From Candidatus Vicinibacter proximus (GTDB lineage: Bacteria > Bacteroidota > Bacteroidia > Chitinophagales > Saprospiraceae), in the NCBI GenBank assembly GCA_016713905.1, contig JADJOE010000001.1:1303001-1367000 (forward strand): a stretch of DNA of 64,000 nucleotides, in the 5' to 3' direction. Of this stretch, positions 39,671-48,995 are shown piece after piece. Both the position numbers and the translations under genes were made by a program. The stretch's first letter is position 1, and each line of letters begins with the position of its first letter. Under the pieces are notes generated by a model. It did not search any database. It was not told the DNA's origin and saw only the letters and a list, made by a program, of their open reading frames with translations.

Positions 39671-40351
39671 GTGTTCATGATTTTAAATTCTCCTTTGTCA
39701 ATGAAAATATAGGCACAAAGGATTATAAATTTTCCAAAGTTCATCCAATTTTTGCAATTTGCGCGATTTGAAATATTCAAACAATTTTGCCCTTTCAAAA
39801 AAAAAAAAAAAATTTAATTGGTCATGATTTGGGGATTCATTATTTAATTTACATTGAATAAGCCAGTTAAAAAATATCATGCCATTATCATTAATATGGA
39901 AATTTTTATAGAACTGGAACGGCTGCCCTATTCCAACAAAAGGAGAGGCCAATTTGAATTAGGGGGGGAGTCGCCAGATTAAGCCTTGTAACTTACCAAG
40001 CCATCCTTTATTTCAGGATCATCCTCGAGCAGTAATGATCTTTGTTCAACGAAGGCTATTTTTGACCATCTTAAATAAGTCCCTGGTTCGTTTCCTCCAT
40101 GATACCTGCGTTTGCCAATCTGAAAGACATTTAAAACCAGAAAAAAGGAGCAAAAACCCAAGTAATTTAACACCCCTGGGATGCAGTCATAGGAAAACCG
40201 CGCCTGCCATCTTTGCATTTAAAAAAGGAACAGCGGTGTTTAACAGCCAGCGGGTGCATTCAACAGAGGTCGTAAAAAAAGAGAAAAAGTTTGGAATCTG
40301 GGGGAAAAAAAACGCCGGTTGCTATAAGAGCAAGCTATTAGAATACAGGCC
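39671..40351. other. Gene-poor region with long homopolymers and only broken reading frames
   Basis: No intact gene was seen. The stretch holds A16 at 39797-39812, G7 at 39962-39968 and several other A/G runs. Minus-strand frames of 79-84 codons overlap it, and one ends plausibly (EDDPEIKDGLVSYKA), but coding-like stretches switch frame. It looks like decayed coding DNA or low-quality consensus. Confidence 0.45.
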
Positions 40352-40620
40352 CTAAAGGGTATTTGCCAAATACCATGTCATGCTTAGTAAAGCAATTTTG
40401 GCATTAACATAATAAAGAAGGAATATGTGCAATGCCCAAATTCCAATTAATGTAATTAGAAGGCCCATAACCCAAGTGGAAAGCCACGGGTCGTCTTTAA
40501 CTTTGTACACTTGATACAAAGCACTTGCCAGTTACCGCTTGTAAATTTACTTCCAATCTCGCGTCCTATCAAAAAGTTCTGGTAGGTAAAAACCAAACTG
40601 CAAATGCAAACGCCCTCTTG
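40352..40620 (-). pseudogene. 3' remnant of a polytopic membrane protein gene
   Basis: On the minus strand, about 57 codons ending at TAG (40352-40354) read as a convincing membrane-protein C-terminus: charged YKVKDDPW, then a hydrophobic span (MGLLITLIGIWALHIFLLYY), then NAKIALLSM. Upstream of it the frame hits stops, while a neighbouring frame carries a plausible continuation (LIGREIGSKF), so at least one frameshift separates them. It could be an O-antigen ligase/polymerase-like protein given the adjacent glycosyltransferases, but the family is not secure. Confidence 0.5.
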
Positions 40621-40799
40621 GTTGTGGAAGAAAATGATATTATATAAATAAATAATATTAAAAAGATCCCATATTTAAAGGTCATAAGATAATTTTCTGT
40701 TTTGTTTTAGCTAAGTTAAAAGTATTATTTAACATTTTAAGAAATACAATAATTTATTTTGTAGGCTTAATAATTAACTGTATCCACCGCTCAAAATCC

Positions 40800-41681
40800 C
40801 AATTGCTTAACCAAAAAAACACTCATCATAAGTATAGATCATTTGAGACAAAAGGGCAAATTATGTCAAACCGGTTCCTCCAATTTGAATTCTGCCAATG
40901 GCAACAAGAGGCTAAGTATTCCACTTCGAACCAGGCACCAACCCATCCACCGCGAAAACAGGAGATAATAGAAAAGATAGTGTAGGCCTCTTCGGCCTTG
41001 GATTTAATTATGGCAATTTGACATCCCACTAAAATCAAATAAATAGGAGTATAGAGAAGACCATTGTTTGGGGAAAACCAAATACAGATCATTTTTGGAT
41101 GAAGCCATTGCCTCCTTTTGATAGAATAACTTAAAAGTTCACCAAATGCATCCCAATTAATTGAGGATAATCACAAAGGAAGAAGGAATCAACCCTTAAG
41201 CTTAACTAGCATCCCCAGTCCACCAGGTAGGGAAAGAAAAAGCACATTAGTTGGCCTTACTAAAACAATCAAGGCTGCTATGATACCAAAAATAATATAT
41301 GAAAACACATTTGAACGCCTCATAAAATCAGTAGTAAAAATTAAATATAGAAAGGCAGCAAAAAGGCCAAAGGAATAAAAAGATAGCCATATAAAGATTG
41401 TACACCGCCAAATGACATCATGTGATGATCGTGATCTCGAAGGGCGAAGACCGGTTACAGAGCTTGTTTATAAGCATCCCCAATGGTGAACTGTCGTTAT
41501 CAAGAAACCCACCGTTTTGGTATCAAGGCAGTGGCATACCATAGCCGGTAAAAAACGATCCGGCTCGCCCAGCGACTGTAGTAACGGTTTTGCTGTGTCT
41601 GTTAAAACTCAGAAATACAAATAAGCTTAATGCAGATATTGTTAATACAAAAAGTCCTATTTCTTTCCTGTTATTTAACAT
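40800..41681 (-). pseudogene. Degenerate polytopic membrane glycosyltransferase-like gene
   Basis: From ATG at 41681 the minus strand reads a good N-terminus (MLNNRKEIGLFVLTI, then FLSFNRHSK) before losing frame. Further on, other frames give SLYGYLFIPLAFLLPFY, then IIAALIVLVRPTNVLFLS (an (I/V)RPTN-type motif), then WFSPNNGLLYTPIYLILVG and a scrambled end near 40800. These pieces appear in the order expected for a ~500-600-residue polytopic glycosyltransferase-like family of Bacteroidota. Only ~880 bp remain, so an internal deletion plus several frameshifts are inferred. It sits 50 bp downstream of the intact GT25 gene and was probably its operon partner. Confidence 0.65.
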
Positions 41682-41731
41682 GGATTCGATTTAAGTGATC
41701 ATAAAATTTAAATATTGTGCTTTTATGGATT

Positions 41732-42445
41732 CTATCTTATGGAATAAATTGCTTTTTTGTACCACTTTTGGATTTTAAAGGAAATAATTCTAAAGTAATT
41801 CGCTGGTTTGTCATCAATCAATGATTTTATGCTTCCGGATAAACTGCCCTGGCAAGCAATGGAAGGATGTGCCCACCAAATATTGAGGATATTTTTTTCA
41901 GAGCAAAGGTTATGAAACCAATCAATAGGTAAAGAACATTTGTGTTGATTAATTTCATTCAGCATATTCATTGCTGCTTTCAGATCAATTAGATAGGCAC
42001 CCGCCATTCTACCCATTTTTTTGGGATATAAGAATTGATCACGGTTTCGCTCACTTCCTTTAACGTATTTCAAATTGGAATCTTCCAGTGAAATTAGATA
42101 ATTTGAATTATTATTCCTTTCTATTTCAATATATATCTTTCCTAAGACGTCCTCAAAGTTAGCATCTAATTCTATATCATCTTCAAGTACCAGAGCATGT
42201 CTTATATTGTTTTCTATCATGGTCTCATAAGCCAGAATATGTTTGTAGGCACAAGAGGTACCATTGCTGATTTGTCTCATACCACCAGTAAAATATTTGT
42301 CCAATATTTTTTCATTAAGTTGGTCCTTGTCGCCATCCAGAATAAATTGATACGATAAATTTCTCCCTGAGATTTGTTGCAACATGTGCCGCTCCCGTTC
42401 AATGGCTGTACTTACATGGATGATAAATGTATTTGTATTCGACAT
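41732..42445 (-). CDS. Glycosyltransferase family 25 (LPS/surface glycan biosynthesis)
   Basis: The 237-residue protein has the GT25 layout: N-terminal beta strand (FIIHVSTAIERERHM), conserved GTSCAYKHILAYE region, and the acidic VLEDDIELD motif (Glu88, Asp89, Asp90) that binds the metal-nucleotide-sugar. A C-terminal HPSIACQGSLSGSIKS segment is typical of the family. These enzymes add hexoses, often galactose, to lipooligosaccharide; acceptor and donor are not predictable here. Cytoplasmic side of the inner membrane. The gene is intact, although the gene downstream on the same strand is decayed. Confidence 0.88.
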   Translation of the reverse strand: MSNTNTFIIHVSTAIERERHMLQQISGRNLSYQFILDGDKDQLNEKILDKYFTGGMRQISNGTSCAYKHILAYETMIENNIRHALVLEDDIELDANFEDVLGKIYIEIERNNNSNYLISLEDSNLKYVKGSERNRDQFLYPKKMGRMAGAYLIDLKAAMNMLNEINQHKCSLPIDWFHNLCSEKNILNIWWAHPSIACQGSLSGSIKSLIDDKPANYFRIISFKIQKWYKKAIYSIR

Positions 42446-42833
42446 TAATTGGTTTGCAGTTGATTTTAAAATTGGGTTCTAAAATACTTCAACTAAGATA
42501 AATTTTAGCAAGAATTTAATTTTGGGTTATCCTTTAAAAACCGCCCAGTCATTAAAGCGCGATTTTTCTAAATAGTTATTTTTAATATGACAAATATACA
42601 TTTATTGCTTTATTAAATAAATATTTCGTGCATCAAAAGTGGAATTTAGAGTCAGCTGCTGAGAGAGGCTTGTATTCTCAAAGATGAATATTCGAATTTG
42701 GTATACTGAAAATGCAATCTAAATTCTGATCTTTTATATAAAAAATTTGTCATTGATTTAATTTAAATTGGGTAATTTTAATGTTTAATTCAGTCAATGT
42801 CCTCGTATTAAACCAGTGACTTGTGGGTAATAA
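42446..42833. other. AT-rich intergenic region, no gene seen
   Basis: This is the divergent interval between the GT25 gene and the type B T9SS gene. A TTTG at 42746 and a TAATTTTA at 42773 could form a weak plus-strand promoter, but the 23-nt spacing and imperfect -7 box make it uncertain. No RNA gene or repeat was recognised. Confidence 0.4.
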
Positions 42834-45800
42834 ATGGATTATAAGAGTTTAATGAGATATAGATTCTTTCTTTTTGCAATTGGTTTAGAATGCTTGCTGG
42901 GCCATGTTTTAGTCTTTGGCGGAGACCTGAAATTGGAAGCATCCAAATCTAGTTTTGGATTAAAGAGTTTAGTTAAGTGCCCCCATTTGCGATTGTCAAG
43001 TTCTGAATGTTTGAAATTCAATAGTTTTAGTCCCCAAAAGGATACTCACTTAATACTTTCAAATCATTTAAAATTTAATCACAATAGTTTTACCTCTTAC
43101 TCATATGATACGAATTTTTTATTAAGTCCTAAATATTTGTTAGCGGTTGACAAAATTCAGTCCTTAAATGGCTTAACAAATGAATATCAAGTATTGTCAC
43201 AGGAGCAAAGTTCACTGGACTGCAAAAAAATCAAATGGGTAAACTGGAGTAAAAAGTCAGATTACGAGTATAAAGGTACAGCTGGGTTTCAATCCGTTAG
43301 TCTTCAAATGGACCCAAAGACGGGTCTTCAAAATCCAATTCTAAATTCCTTAACACTCGCAAGTAATACCTTTACCCCTAAACAAATAAATGGGATTCCA
43401 ACACCCTGGATGCCCGGTAATCTTAATACTCCTATTCTGAAGCACAGATTGCAAATTGATAATGTAGGTAAGCCAGAGGAACTTATTTTATTGTTGGGCT
43501 CTTTTCCAAATGCTAATTTTTTTACAGTTAAGGGGCCAGGAAAGTTAAAAATATTTGATATCAACAACATTCAACTTAATGTTTCAAATGTAGTTATACT
43601 TCTTCAGGATCCAATTCAAGGGAATATATTGGCGCCAACAACTATTACCAATTCTGGTATGGAAATATTATTTGAAGTTTTTCAACCTGGGACAACCCAT
43701 GGAGATATTATATTATTGAGCAATTTTCCAAAGAATTCATATTATTTTGAAATTGAGCATTATAACGAACTTAGTCGTTCTGATGATGGGATATTTATAC
43801 ATCTGGGCTTTCCAGATTGTTGTACTTCGACATTTAATAGAATCGATACAACCGCTTGTGACAAACTATTCATAAATGGTAAAGAGTTTTCAAGTTCTGG
43901 ATCATATTTTGATACCATTTCACTTGGCAATTGTGATAGTGTGGTGAATTATGTCATTAAAATTATTGAAAAACCTAAAATCTCATTAGGACCTGACACT
44001 TCGTTTTGTGAAGGAGATACATTAGTTTTAAACTCTGGTTCAAATATAAGTGTATGGAGTGATGGAACAATTGGTAAGAGTATATTAGTATCGAAAGCTG
44101 GCATATATTGGGCAGAAATTGTGAATTCGTGTGGTAAATTTAGAGATACAATAACAATAAGTATTCTTCCAAAACTTAATTTAGATTTAGGCCCTGACAT
44201 TCATTTATGTCCTAATGAAACAGACACCGTCTGGTCGAATTCTCCTAAAACTATATGGCATGATGGTTCGTCTGGTTCATATTATGTGGCAAATAAGGAA
44301 GGCCCCATAATCGCAAAAATAATTGGTCCGTGTGATGTATTAATAGATAGTATTTTTGTAAGTGTTTCTTCTAAGCCTGAATTAATGTTGCCCAAAGACA
44401 CTTTTCTTTGCGATGGAAGAGCAATCATTTTGAATTCACCTTATGATTCAACTGTTTGGAGTGATGGAACTTATGGGCGCGAAATTGTAGTCACTAAGCC
44501 GGGTATTTATTGGGCATCGTATAGTTCTCTTTGCGGTGTAATTTCTGATTCCACTCTGGTTAGTGCAATATCTTGTTTGGACAGTTGTACAATTCAGTGC
44601 AATAATATTGAATGGATGAGCTGGACAAGTAAATCATCTTTTGAGTATATTGGTAATTCGAGTAGAGGTTTTGTTACCTTGGAAACTGACCCCAATATGG
44701 GAAACATCCATCCTTTTTTCACAAATTATACATTAAGCAATGCTGGGTTCACACCAAAATTATTGATGTCAATACCTACTCCATGGATGCCTGGAAATAT
44801 AAGTATTCCACATCTAACCCACAAGATAACTCTTGATGGAAATTATGAAAGGAAAGACATAGTGTTATTATTAGGAGAATTTCCAAATTCGAAACTATAC
44901 TCAAAGCCACAATATGGTAGACTAAGAATTTATGACCGGTCAGGAAGACTATTAGATGTGGCAAATATTTGTATTTTATTTAAGGATAACGGTCTCCTCC
45001 ACGAAGAAATAAATGTCGCTTATGGCGACCGAGAAATGTTGTTTTACGTTGGTAGCTCCGGAGTAAGTGATGGAGGTATTTTAGTTTTAGGAAATTTTCC
45101 GGATTCAACTTATACCATGCAGATAGAACATTATAATGAACGAAGCTCAATAGATGATGGAATCTTAATTAACCTCGGATTTCCTGATTGTTGCAAGAAT
45201 GCGTACAGCATCATAGATACAACTGTTTGTGAAAATATTACGATTGGGGGAAAAACGTATAATGTTTCTGGTTCGTATTTGGACACAATCAGAATGGGAA
45301 ACTGTTATAACATTACACAATTTGATGTAACTGTATTGAGTTTACCTCAATTGTCCTTAGGACCTGATACGGCCATTTGTGAAGGGGAAACTTTAGTACT
45401 CAGGTCAATGGAGACTTCAACAAAATGGAGTGATGGCTCTTCAGGTAAAGAACTGAATATAGATAAACCTGGTAATTATTGGGCTGAAATCAATTCTCCT
45501 TGTGGCATTGTAAGGGATACTATTGTGATATCATTTCTGAATTTGCCGACCTTGGAAATAGGCCCTGACATTAAATTATGCCCGAATCAGGTGGACACCA
45601 TTTGGACAAATGAACCTTCTACGGTTTGGCAGGATGGATCTGTGGGGCCTTATTTTGTCATTAAAACAGATGGAGTGGTTAGGGCAGTACTTAAAGGTGT
45701 TTGTGGAGATGTTACGGATTCAATATTAGTGAATTATTATCCAAATTCTACAATTGATTTGGGTCCTGATACAACAATTTGTCAAGGCTCTACGATTATT

Positions 45801-46607
45801 TTGCATTCAAATTCTGCAAATACGGTATGGTTTGATAATTCCATTGGAAATACTAAGCAAGTCTCAAAAGGTGGTAATTATTGGGCGAGTATATTATCTC
45901 CTTGTGGAATTACTTCAGATTCAATAAAAGTTGAGGAACTGAAATTGTTTAATAAACCTTATTTGCCAAATGATACCTTTCTGTGTCAAGGATTTAAATT
46001 GAATTTAAGCTGGCCTGGTATAGATGAATTGTGGAATGGTGAATTTCTCAACAGTATCACAATAGATACTCCGGGTATTTATTGGTATGCCTTTAAAGAT
46101 ATCTGTAATGACTTAAGGGATACCATGGAAGTATTTTATGATTCAATACCAATTCAATTTCCGGGAGAAAATTTAGTTTTTTGTGGGCCTCAATCCTTTT
46201 ATTTTTCTACAGGTAATCCAAAAACCATTTGGTCAGATGGACGTGTAGGTTCTGATATAAATATTGAAACAAGTGGGATCTATTATTATTTAATTGAGAA
46301 CAGTTGTGGTATTTTTAGCGATTCAATACATCTGGAATTTATAGAAGACAAAAGTTTATTCATTCCTAATGTTTTTTCTCCAAATGGGGATCAGGTAAAT
46401 GATGTATTTCCAGGTCTGCAATTTACTAATGATTTTGAAGTTGAAATTTATGATCGTTGGGGGTCACAAATATTTAAATCTAATAATATTCATTGGGATG
46501 GGACATGCAATAACAAACTTGTTTTGCCAGGAGTCTACGCTTACATTATTCGAAGTAAGGCTTGTGATAAGCAGCTTAAATATGGTACAGTAACCTTATT
46601 AAGATAG
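42834..46607 (+). CDS. Large surface protein with internal duplication and type B T9SS (gliding-type) C-terminal domain
   Basis: The 1257-residue protein has a signal peptide; a second ATG at 42852 gives a more typical leader (MRYRFFLFAIG). Two ~250-residue copies (nucleotides ~43221-43970 and ~44598-45340) share the NxxWxxWxxKSxxxY start, IPTPWMPGN, EHYNE, DDGI and LGFPDCC. Each is followed by several ~80-residue Ig/PKD-like repeats (LGPDTxxCxG, TxWSDG, GxYWA, CGxxxD). The end is a type B sorting domain (IPNVFSPNGDQVND, YDRWG, WDGTCN, GVYAYII). Such proteins are exported by T9SS to the surface or medium. No enzyme motif was seen; a structural or adhesive role is inferred. Confidence 0.86.
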   Translation: MDYKSLMRYRFFLFAIGLECLLGHVLVFGGDLKLEASKSSFGLKSLVKCPHLRLSSSECLKFNSFSPQKDTHLILSNHLKFNHNSFTSYSYDTNFLLSPKYLLAVDKIQSLNGLTNEYQVLSQEQSSLDCKKIKWVNWSKKSDYEYKGTAGFQSVSLQMDPKTGLQNPILNSLTLASNTFTPKQINGIPTPWMPGNLNTPILKHRLQIDNVGKPEELILLLGSFPNANFFTVKGPGKLKIFDINNIQLNVSNVVILLQDPIQGNILAPTTITNSGMEILFEVFQPGTTHGDIILLSNFPKNSYYFEIEHYNELSRSDDGIFIHLGFPDCCTSTFNRIDTTACDKLFINGKEFSSSGSYFDTISLGNCDSVVNYVIKIIEKPKISLGPDTSFCEGDTLVLNSGSNISVWSDGTIGKSILVSKAGIYWAEIVNSCGKFRDTITISILPKLNLDLGPDIHLCPNETDTVWSNSPKTIWHDGSSGSYYVANKEGPIIAKIIGPCDVLIDSIFVSVSSKPELMLPKDTFLCDGRAIILNSPYDSTVWSDGTYGREIVVTKPGIYWASYSSLCGVISDSTLVSAISCLDSCTIQCNNIEWMSWTSKSSFEYIGNSSRGFVTLETDPNMGNIHPFFTNYTLSNAGFTPKLLMSIPTPWMPGNISIPHLTHKITLDGNYERKDIVLLLGEFPNSKLYSKPQYGRLRIYDRSGRLLDVANICILFKDNGLLHEEINVAYGDREMLFYVGSSGVSDGGILVLGNFPDSTYTMQIEHYNERSSIDDGILINLGFPDCCKNAYSIIDTTVCENITIGGKTYNVSGSYLDTIRMGNCYNITQFDVTVLSLPQLSLGPDTAICEGETLVLRSMETSTKWSDGSSGKELNIDKPGNYWAEINSPCGIVRDTIVISFLNLPTLEIGPDIKLCPNQVDTIWTNEPSTVWQDGSVGPYFVIKTDGVVRAVLKGVCGDVTDSILVNYYPNSTIDLGPDTTICQGSTIILHSNSANTVWFDNSIGNTKQVSKGGNYWASILSPCGITSDSIKVEELKLFNKPYLPNDTFLCQGFKLNLSWPGIDELWNGEFLNSITIDTPGIYWYAFKDICNDLRDTMEVFYDSIPIQFPGENLVFCGPQSFYFSTGNPKTIWSDGRVGSDINIETSGIYYYLIENSCGIFSDSIHLEFIEDKSLFIPNVFSPNGDQVNDVFPGLQFTNDFEVEIYDRWGSQIFKSNNIHWDGTCNNKLVLPGVYAYIIRSKACDKQLKYGTVTLLR

Positions 46608-46947
46608 GTTATTTTATACTCCTAAATGTGGATTTGGTAGAACGGAGTTTACATAGGTATTAGTCAAAATTCATTCTTTACATAAATTACATCTATTTTT
46701 TTTGAAAATTATATATCTTCAATTTTTTCGAATCATTTTTATTATTGCAATTCATTTGATAGTGACAAACATTTTGGATTAAGTTTGGGAAATTTACAAT
46801 TCTGGGTAAAAAGAAATTGATGTTTGACAATGACCCCTCCAAATTTATTTGGACTTAACTGACTTCTGAATCATTATGTAGTTTGTGCTCAATGTTGACT
46901 ACCTTGAGCGTTGCAATGGTAATTCTTCCATTGAATTCCAATCTTTA
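46608..46947. other. AT-rich intergenic region upstream of the oxygenase gene
   Basis: No gene is supported. A GTG-initiated extension from 46885 is open but lacks coding character. TTTG (46823-46826) and TATTTGGA (46846-46853), 19 nt apart, could be a weak promoter for the oxygenase gene. Confidence 0.4.
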
Positions 46948-47538
46948 ATGGAGAATGAATTCGATGTCCTTATCAATAGTTTTTTGTCAGATCGCATTGG
47001 GATTGATGAACATTTTCTTAGCGTCCAATTAGCAGCTCAGCTAAAGGAAAATTTACGCACACTCGATATAGATAGACAATTTGTTCCAGCAGGAGTAGGG
47101 AACAAGGACATCTATATTAAGGATTCTTTAATTCGTGGAGATCGTATTAGCTGGCTTAATCCTGAAAATAATTTTCCTCATGAGCAGGATTTTTTCAAAC
47201 TGATGGATCGCTTTGTATGTTATCTGAACTCCACCTGTTATGCGGGAATCAAAGCTTATGAATTTCATTATGCTATATATGATTCAGGCAGTTTTTATAA
47301 AAAGCATTTAGATCAATTCAAGTCTGACCAAAGCCGAAGTTTTTCTATGATAATGTATTTAAATTCTGATTGGGAGAAACGGGATGGAGGGGAATTGGTC
47401 ATTTATCAGGTAGACAATATTCAGACGATCTCTCCCATGAATGGTAAATGTGTGTTTTTCAGAAGTTACCAATTAGAGCATGAAGTTTTAATTACCAACA
47501 AGACCCGAATCAGTGTAACCGGTTGGTTTAAAACTTAG
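46948..47538 (+). CDS. 2-oxoglutarate/Fe(II)-dependent oxygenase (prolyl 4-hydroxylase-like)
   Basis: ATG 46948 is chosen because MENEFDVLINSFLSD matches a normal family N-terminus; an upstream in-frame GTG at 46885 adds 21 residues with no family features. The double-stranded beta-helix core has the iron triad HxD...H (His120, Asp122 in KKHLDQF; His178 in LEHEVL) and Arg187 for 2-oxoglutarate. GGELVIY and GKCVFFRS strands lie between. The family hydroxylates protein, amino-acid or nucleic-acid substrates; the target is unknown. No signal peptide, so probably cytoplasmic. Confidence 0.87.
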   Translation: MENEFDVLINSFLSDRIGIDEHFLSVQLAAQLKENLRTLDIDRQFVPAGVGNKDIYIKDSLIRGDRISWLNPENNFPHEQDFFKLMDRFVCYLNSTCYAGIKAYEFHYAIYDSGSFYKKHLDQFKSDQSRSFSMIMYLNSDWEKRDGGELVIYQVDNIQTISPMNGKCVFFRSYQLEHEVLITNKTRISVTGWFKT

Positions 47539-47560
47539 TTCATCATTTCTTTACAAGGAT

Positions 47561-48691
47561 TTATTTCAATGCTTGCCCGCTTTCCAGGGTTTTAATGGCA
47601 TCTTCTAAAACCTTTTTGTTTTCTGCATTGGGTGCTTGCTTAAGGGCTGACTTAGCATGTTCCAGAGCTTTGGTTAATTCGCCCATAGCAGAATATCCGC
47701 GCATCATACCTACGTTAGTTGGCCAGGCGCCTTTATGTTTTTTATAATTTTTTTCAAAAGCAAACATGGCTTCGACGGTTTTATTCTCTCTAAGAAGTTG
47801 TCTGCCGTAAGCATGCAATTCCAAAGGACTTGCAAGGTCAATCGCTTCGGCAATTATTTTATCTGCCTCATTTTTCTGACCTAATTTGGAAAGAATTCCT
47901 GCTTTCGTCGATAAAGCCTTGAAGGAGTTGATGCCACCCAGATTTGGATCTACGGCAGTATTGATCCACTGTAGTGCTTGATCTAGATGGATATTGTTTT
48001 GGTAACACCAGAAAGCACCAGCTTCAAGACTTGGAGGGTCAAAACCCATGGCGCCACTCAACTGTGTTTGAATGGAATGAAGTGTTTGTTGAATGAGATC
48101 GATTTCTACCAAAAATGGAATTCGCCATTTTTCCCATTCCACTGCCATTTCAACACTGTGATCTGTTTGTTTGGAAAAAGTGTATTCAAGTCTTTCCTTA
48201 CTTTCTTTTTGATTTTTTTGTTGAATCACAGTGACCCTCAACACATCAAGGTCTTTATTGTAAAAATAACTACCCCAACCGGCTGTGTTTTTATTGAAAA
48301 TGAGGACACAGGAATCAGCGTAGAGAGCAATGAAAAATCCATAAGTACCTGCGGATAATTTTTTGCCATTTATGCTGACCTCATTCGAAAAGGAAATAGT
48401 GGTGCTTTCGTCAGCGCCCGCTCTCCAGGGAGATTCTACATTGGATCCAAATCCAAGCACACTATAACCGTAGTATGCTACAGAAGTTCCCCATATATTT
48501 CCTTCCCTACCCTTAACACCCGGCGCATTCCAGTTTACTTCTATTTCAGTATCGCCAATGGTTCTTCCTGCCTTGCATTTAAAATTAACCCCTGCATCTG
48601 GTAATTTAAGCATCTGGGCATGAGATGATGAAATGATAAAAAAAGCAAATACCAGAAAGTAACCAAAAGTGCAGTTAGGTTTAATAGACAT
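47561..48691 (-). CDS. DUF2911 protein with C-terminal TPR region, exported
   Basis: The 376-residue protein has a signal peptide (core YFLVFAFFIISSS, cut near SHAQ). A DUF2911 domain spans ~25-165 (VEVNWNAPGVKGRE, WRAGADESTTISFS, GTYGFFIAL, GWGSYFYN). After it come helical TPR-like repeats (~215-370: AFWCYQNN, KAGILSKLGQKNEADKI, AMGELTKALEHAKSALKQAP). The domain is widespread in Bacteroidota and has no known biochemical function; the fold may bind ligands or assemble envelope complexes (inference). The gene converges on the oxygenase gene with a 22-bp gap. Confidence 0.85.
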   Translation of the reverse strand: MSIKPNCTFGYFLVFAFFIISSSHAQMLKLPDAGVNFKCKAGRTIGDTEIEVNWNAPGVKGREGNIWGTSVAYYGYSVLGFGSNVESPWRAGADESTTISFSNEVSINGKKLSAGTYGFFIALYADSCVLIFNKNTAGWGSYFYNKDLDVLRVTVIQQKNQKESKERLEYTFSKQTDHSVEMAVEWEKWRIPFLVEIDLIQQTLHSIQTQLSGAMGFDPPSLEAGAFWCYQNNIHLDQALQWINTAVDPNLGGINSFKALSTKAGILSKLGQKNEADKIIAEAIDLASPLELHAYGRQLLRENKTVEAMFAFEKNYKKHKGAWPTNVGMMRGYSAMGELTKALEHAKSALKQAPNAENKKVLEDAIKTLESGQALK

Positions 48692-48995
48692 ATTGATGAT
48701 TTAACACATTAAATAAAATGGTTTGTTGGATAAAGATATCCCTAATTCAATTTAGTTCTTAAAAAATTCGATGGGGACATGAATTTAACGGATTAATTAA
48801 AGAAATGCATGGATTAATTCTTAAAATAATATGTCCATATCCTGTTAAACTTTCATCTTTAAGATAGATTACTTTTAAAAATATTTCCTTTGTAATCTCA
48901 CAATATCCCATAGCTTATAATTTTATTTGAATACTGAAAAAATTTAACTCTCATATTATTAATGAAGTGATCATTTCTGCACTTTCATGGGTGAT
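48692..48995. other. AT-rich intergenic region, no gene seen
   Basis: About 300 bp lie between the beta-helix gene (3' end) and the DUF2911 gene (5' end), both on the minus strand. No hairpin terminator, RNA gene or clear promoter was recognised. The DUF2911 promoter should lie near its right end. Confidence 0.4.

Noticed and set aside
39960..40010. Possible structured RNA at the G7 run
   Set aside because: No cloverleaf, RNase P or tmRNA core could be drawn from it; only a homopolymer and AT-rich flanks.
39979..40218. 79-codon minus-strand open frame as a real gene
   Set aside because: Coding-like text switches frame within it, and no family is recognisable. Kept only as part of a decayed region.
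40803..40985. 60-codon plus-strand open frame
   Set aside because: It is antisense to the glycosyltransferase remnant and has no features of its own.
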